Shown here one piece after another: positions 29,090-30,303 of a DNA stretch of 30,303 nucleotides (its first letter is position 1; each line of letters starts with the position of its first letter). This stretch comes from Hofstenia miamia (taxonomy: Eukaryota; Xenacoelomorpha; Acoela; Hofsteniidae). The notes beneath the pieces were generated by a model that saw only the letters and a program-made list of their open reading frames with translations, did not search any database and was not told the DNA's origin. The position numbers were made by a program, and so were the translations under genes. The DNA is taken from positions 390,083-420,385 of the forward strand of contig CABFPE010000236.1 in assembly GCA_900660155.1 (NCBI GenBank), in the 5' to 3' direction.

Positions 29090-29715
29090 CTGGTAATTTA
29101 TCTGAATAGCGTCGAAAAATATACAATCATACGTAATACATACAAAACAACAAATAACTATACAATAAATCTACCAGGCTAGGGAAAAATTACTAATGAG
29201 AGATTTCAAGTACGGGTTGAGTAATCACAATTGTAAAATTTATATCCTAGCCATAATTTACCTGAGATATACTGTTGTTTAAGGTAAATTTTAATTTGCC
29301 TTTTAAAAACGCTTAATTTTTCAATGTTTTTTATTTCTTTAGGCAATGAATTCCAAGTTCGGATAGCGGTATTAATGAATGATTCTTTCATAATTTTTTT
29401 TCTATATCTAATACATGTAAAATATTTTGATCTGGAGTTATGCTTATGAATAAAACCAGCAGAGAAATCATATTAAAAGTTGGTAAGTTTATTATGAGTT
29501 TAAAAAAGGTCAACATAGTATTTAAAATGACAAGCTGTCTTGGGAAAAGGATAGATTTTGAAATGTAGTTCTATAAGAATTTTTCTTTGAAGCATTTAGT
29601 GCCATCTTAATTGGATATCAAGTTTCCTAAAAAAAACAATCTTTTATGTCAGTAAGTAATATATTTGCATAATTTAGGTGACTCATTATAAATGCATTAA
29701 AAAATTGAATATTGA
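29090..29715 (-). pseudogene. Non-LTR retrotransposon 3' end, 5'-truncated
   Basis: On the minus strand a first segment near 29715-29650 reads FIMSHLNYANILLTD, like the (I)..P.LNY....W block of non-LTR polymerases. After a decayed middle, the frame at 29391-29206 reads SFINTAIRTWNSLPKEIKNI, then FKRQIKIYLKQ, the standard C-terminus. The 3' untranslated region probably ends near 29090. The 5' truncation point abuts receptor pseudogene sequence at about 29716 on the same strand. Confidence 0.75.
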
Positions 29716-29716
29716 A

Positions 29717-30190
29717 GACTCTGGGCTATCGCAAGTATTACTGTCATAACACAATCGAATCCATTTCCCCAGCCGTAAACGTAGTTGGAATTTTAATAAC
29801 TTTTCAAACAATCAATTGCTTCTCTTGCAGTAAAATTGCGAGTACCGAAAATATGCATGTCCAAATCATTTCGTTTTTCTAACACCCCTTCACGCAATGC
29901 GCCATTTAAAACCAGTTGTAATTCAGTTGGTTTACATGATCCAAATTGGAATACAACATTCGTTACATCAGAAGTTAAACTTAATTGTAAGTTTCTGCTT
30001 ACAAAATTCTGATAATACATATCACACATGAAGTCTGCGGCAAATTTTGTGTACACAAAAGCAAGCCAATTCGTGCATCTTCACTTTTTAGCACTTCTAT
30101 TGTTTGATTATTGCTCTTACGTTCTCGAATTATGAATAACATAGAGTCACATAAAAATGGAATAAATCACATTTTCCATTTTTGTTATTA
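29717..30190 (-). pseudogene. Third GABA-B-like receptor copy, broken, minus strand
   Basis: On the minus strand, IIRERKSNNQTIEVLKSEDARI is followed by a one-base deletion and then the frame TKFAADFMCDMYYQNFVSRN, QLVLNGALREG and NFTAREAID, all matching gene 2 closely. At the position of the conserved SQYNSS the copy has SY followed by TAA, an in-frame stop. The sequence then continues NGFDCVMT before meeting the non-LTR remnant at 29716. A deletion of about six codons lies before IIRER, and upstream the match fades out. The transmembrane half is absent. It is nearer to gene 2 than to gene 1, and it is in opposite orientation to the other copies. Confidence 0.9.
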
Positions 30191-30217
30191 ATATTTTAGT
30201 TTCAAAAACTTCAAATA

Positions 30218-30287
30218 TTTTGTGGAATCCACAAAAATATTTTACAAGTGAAACAGCAAATTCCAGCATTTTGTGGAATCCACAAAA
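30218..30287. repeat. Pair of identical 19-bp palindromes, 51 bp apart
   Basis: TTTTGTGGAATCCACAAAA occurs at 30218-30236 and again at 30269-30287. Each is a perfect 9-bp inverted repeat around one base, and both are followed by ATA. Confidence 0.9.
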
Positions 30288-30303
30288 ATAGACAATCGAA
30301 ATA

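Overview
This is a eukaryotic, AT-rich, repeat-dense genomic window. It has a phase-1 spliceosomal intron, metazoan-type class C G-protein-coupled receptor genes, (TA)n microsatellites, and remnants of Tc1/mariner, hAT-like, pogo-like, Penelope-like and non-LTR elements. I infer an invertebrate metazoan. A Hydra-like cnidarian or another AT-rich invertebrate would fit, but nothing in the sequence fixes the species. There is no sign of bacterial gene organisation.

The host content is a small cluster of related GABA-B-like receptors. Gene 1 (+) has its large last exon at 3372-5191, and its first exon is not in the window. Gene 2 (+) has a signal-peptide/first Venus-flytrap exon at 13565-13868 and a large last exon at 20113-21926. 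The two join in frame to a 705-residue receptor. Both large exons begin at the same position with the same intron phase. A shrunken pseudogene copy lies at 8773-9187 (+), and a second broken copy at about 29717-30190 (-). Copies of the gene 1 downstream region recur at 9395-9650 and 11038-11280, with a possible inverted piece near 8342-8430, so the locus grew by local duplication.

Almost everything else is transposon debris. From left to right: a non-LTR 3' end (1-447); a 60-bp minisatellite (591-890); a possible hAT-like element carrying an unknown ORF (1781-2863); an almost complete Tc1-type element (6932-8216) beside an older Tc1 fragment; four hAT-like or terminal-inverted-repeat elements, a mariner remnant and a Penelope-like element, nearly all inside the 6.2-kb intron of gene 2; a second Penelope-like element (23192-23780, -); a decayed Tc1 element (24302-25270, -); an internally deleted mariner (25408-25758); a non-LTR fragment (26576-27140); a pogo-like fragment (27195-27505, -); a third and perhaps a fourth Penelope-like piece (27507-29066); and a non-LTR 3' end (29090-29715, -) that abuts the last receptor pseudogene.

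Single N bases at 6626, 6865 and 10151 sit exactly at the edges of near-identical direct duplications. These are best read as unmerged contig ends in the assembly, not as biological tandem repeats.

The most interesting biology is the receptor cluster. Its members keep the GABA-B 7TM signature but lack a C-terminal tail and lack the usual extracellular-loop-2 cysteine. The second point of interest is the repeated association of Penelope-like elements with a hairpin motif and (TA)n tracts.
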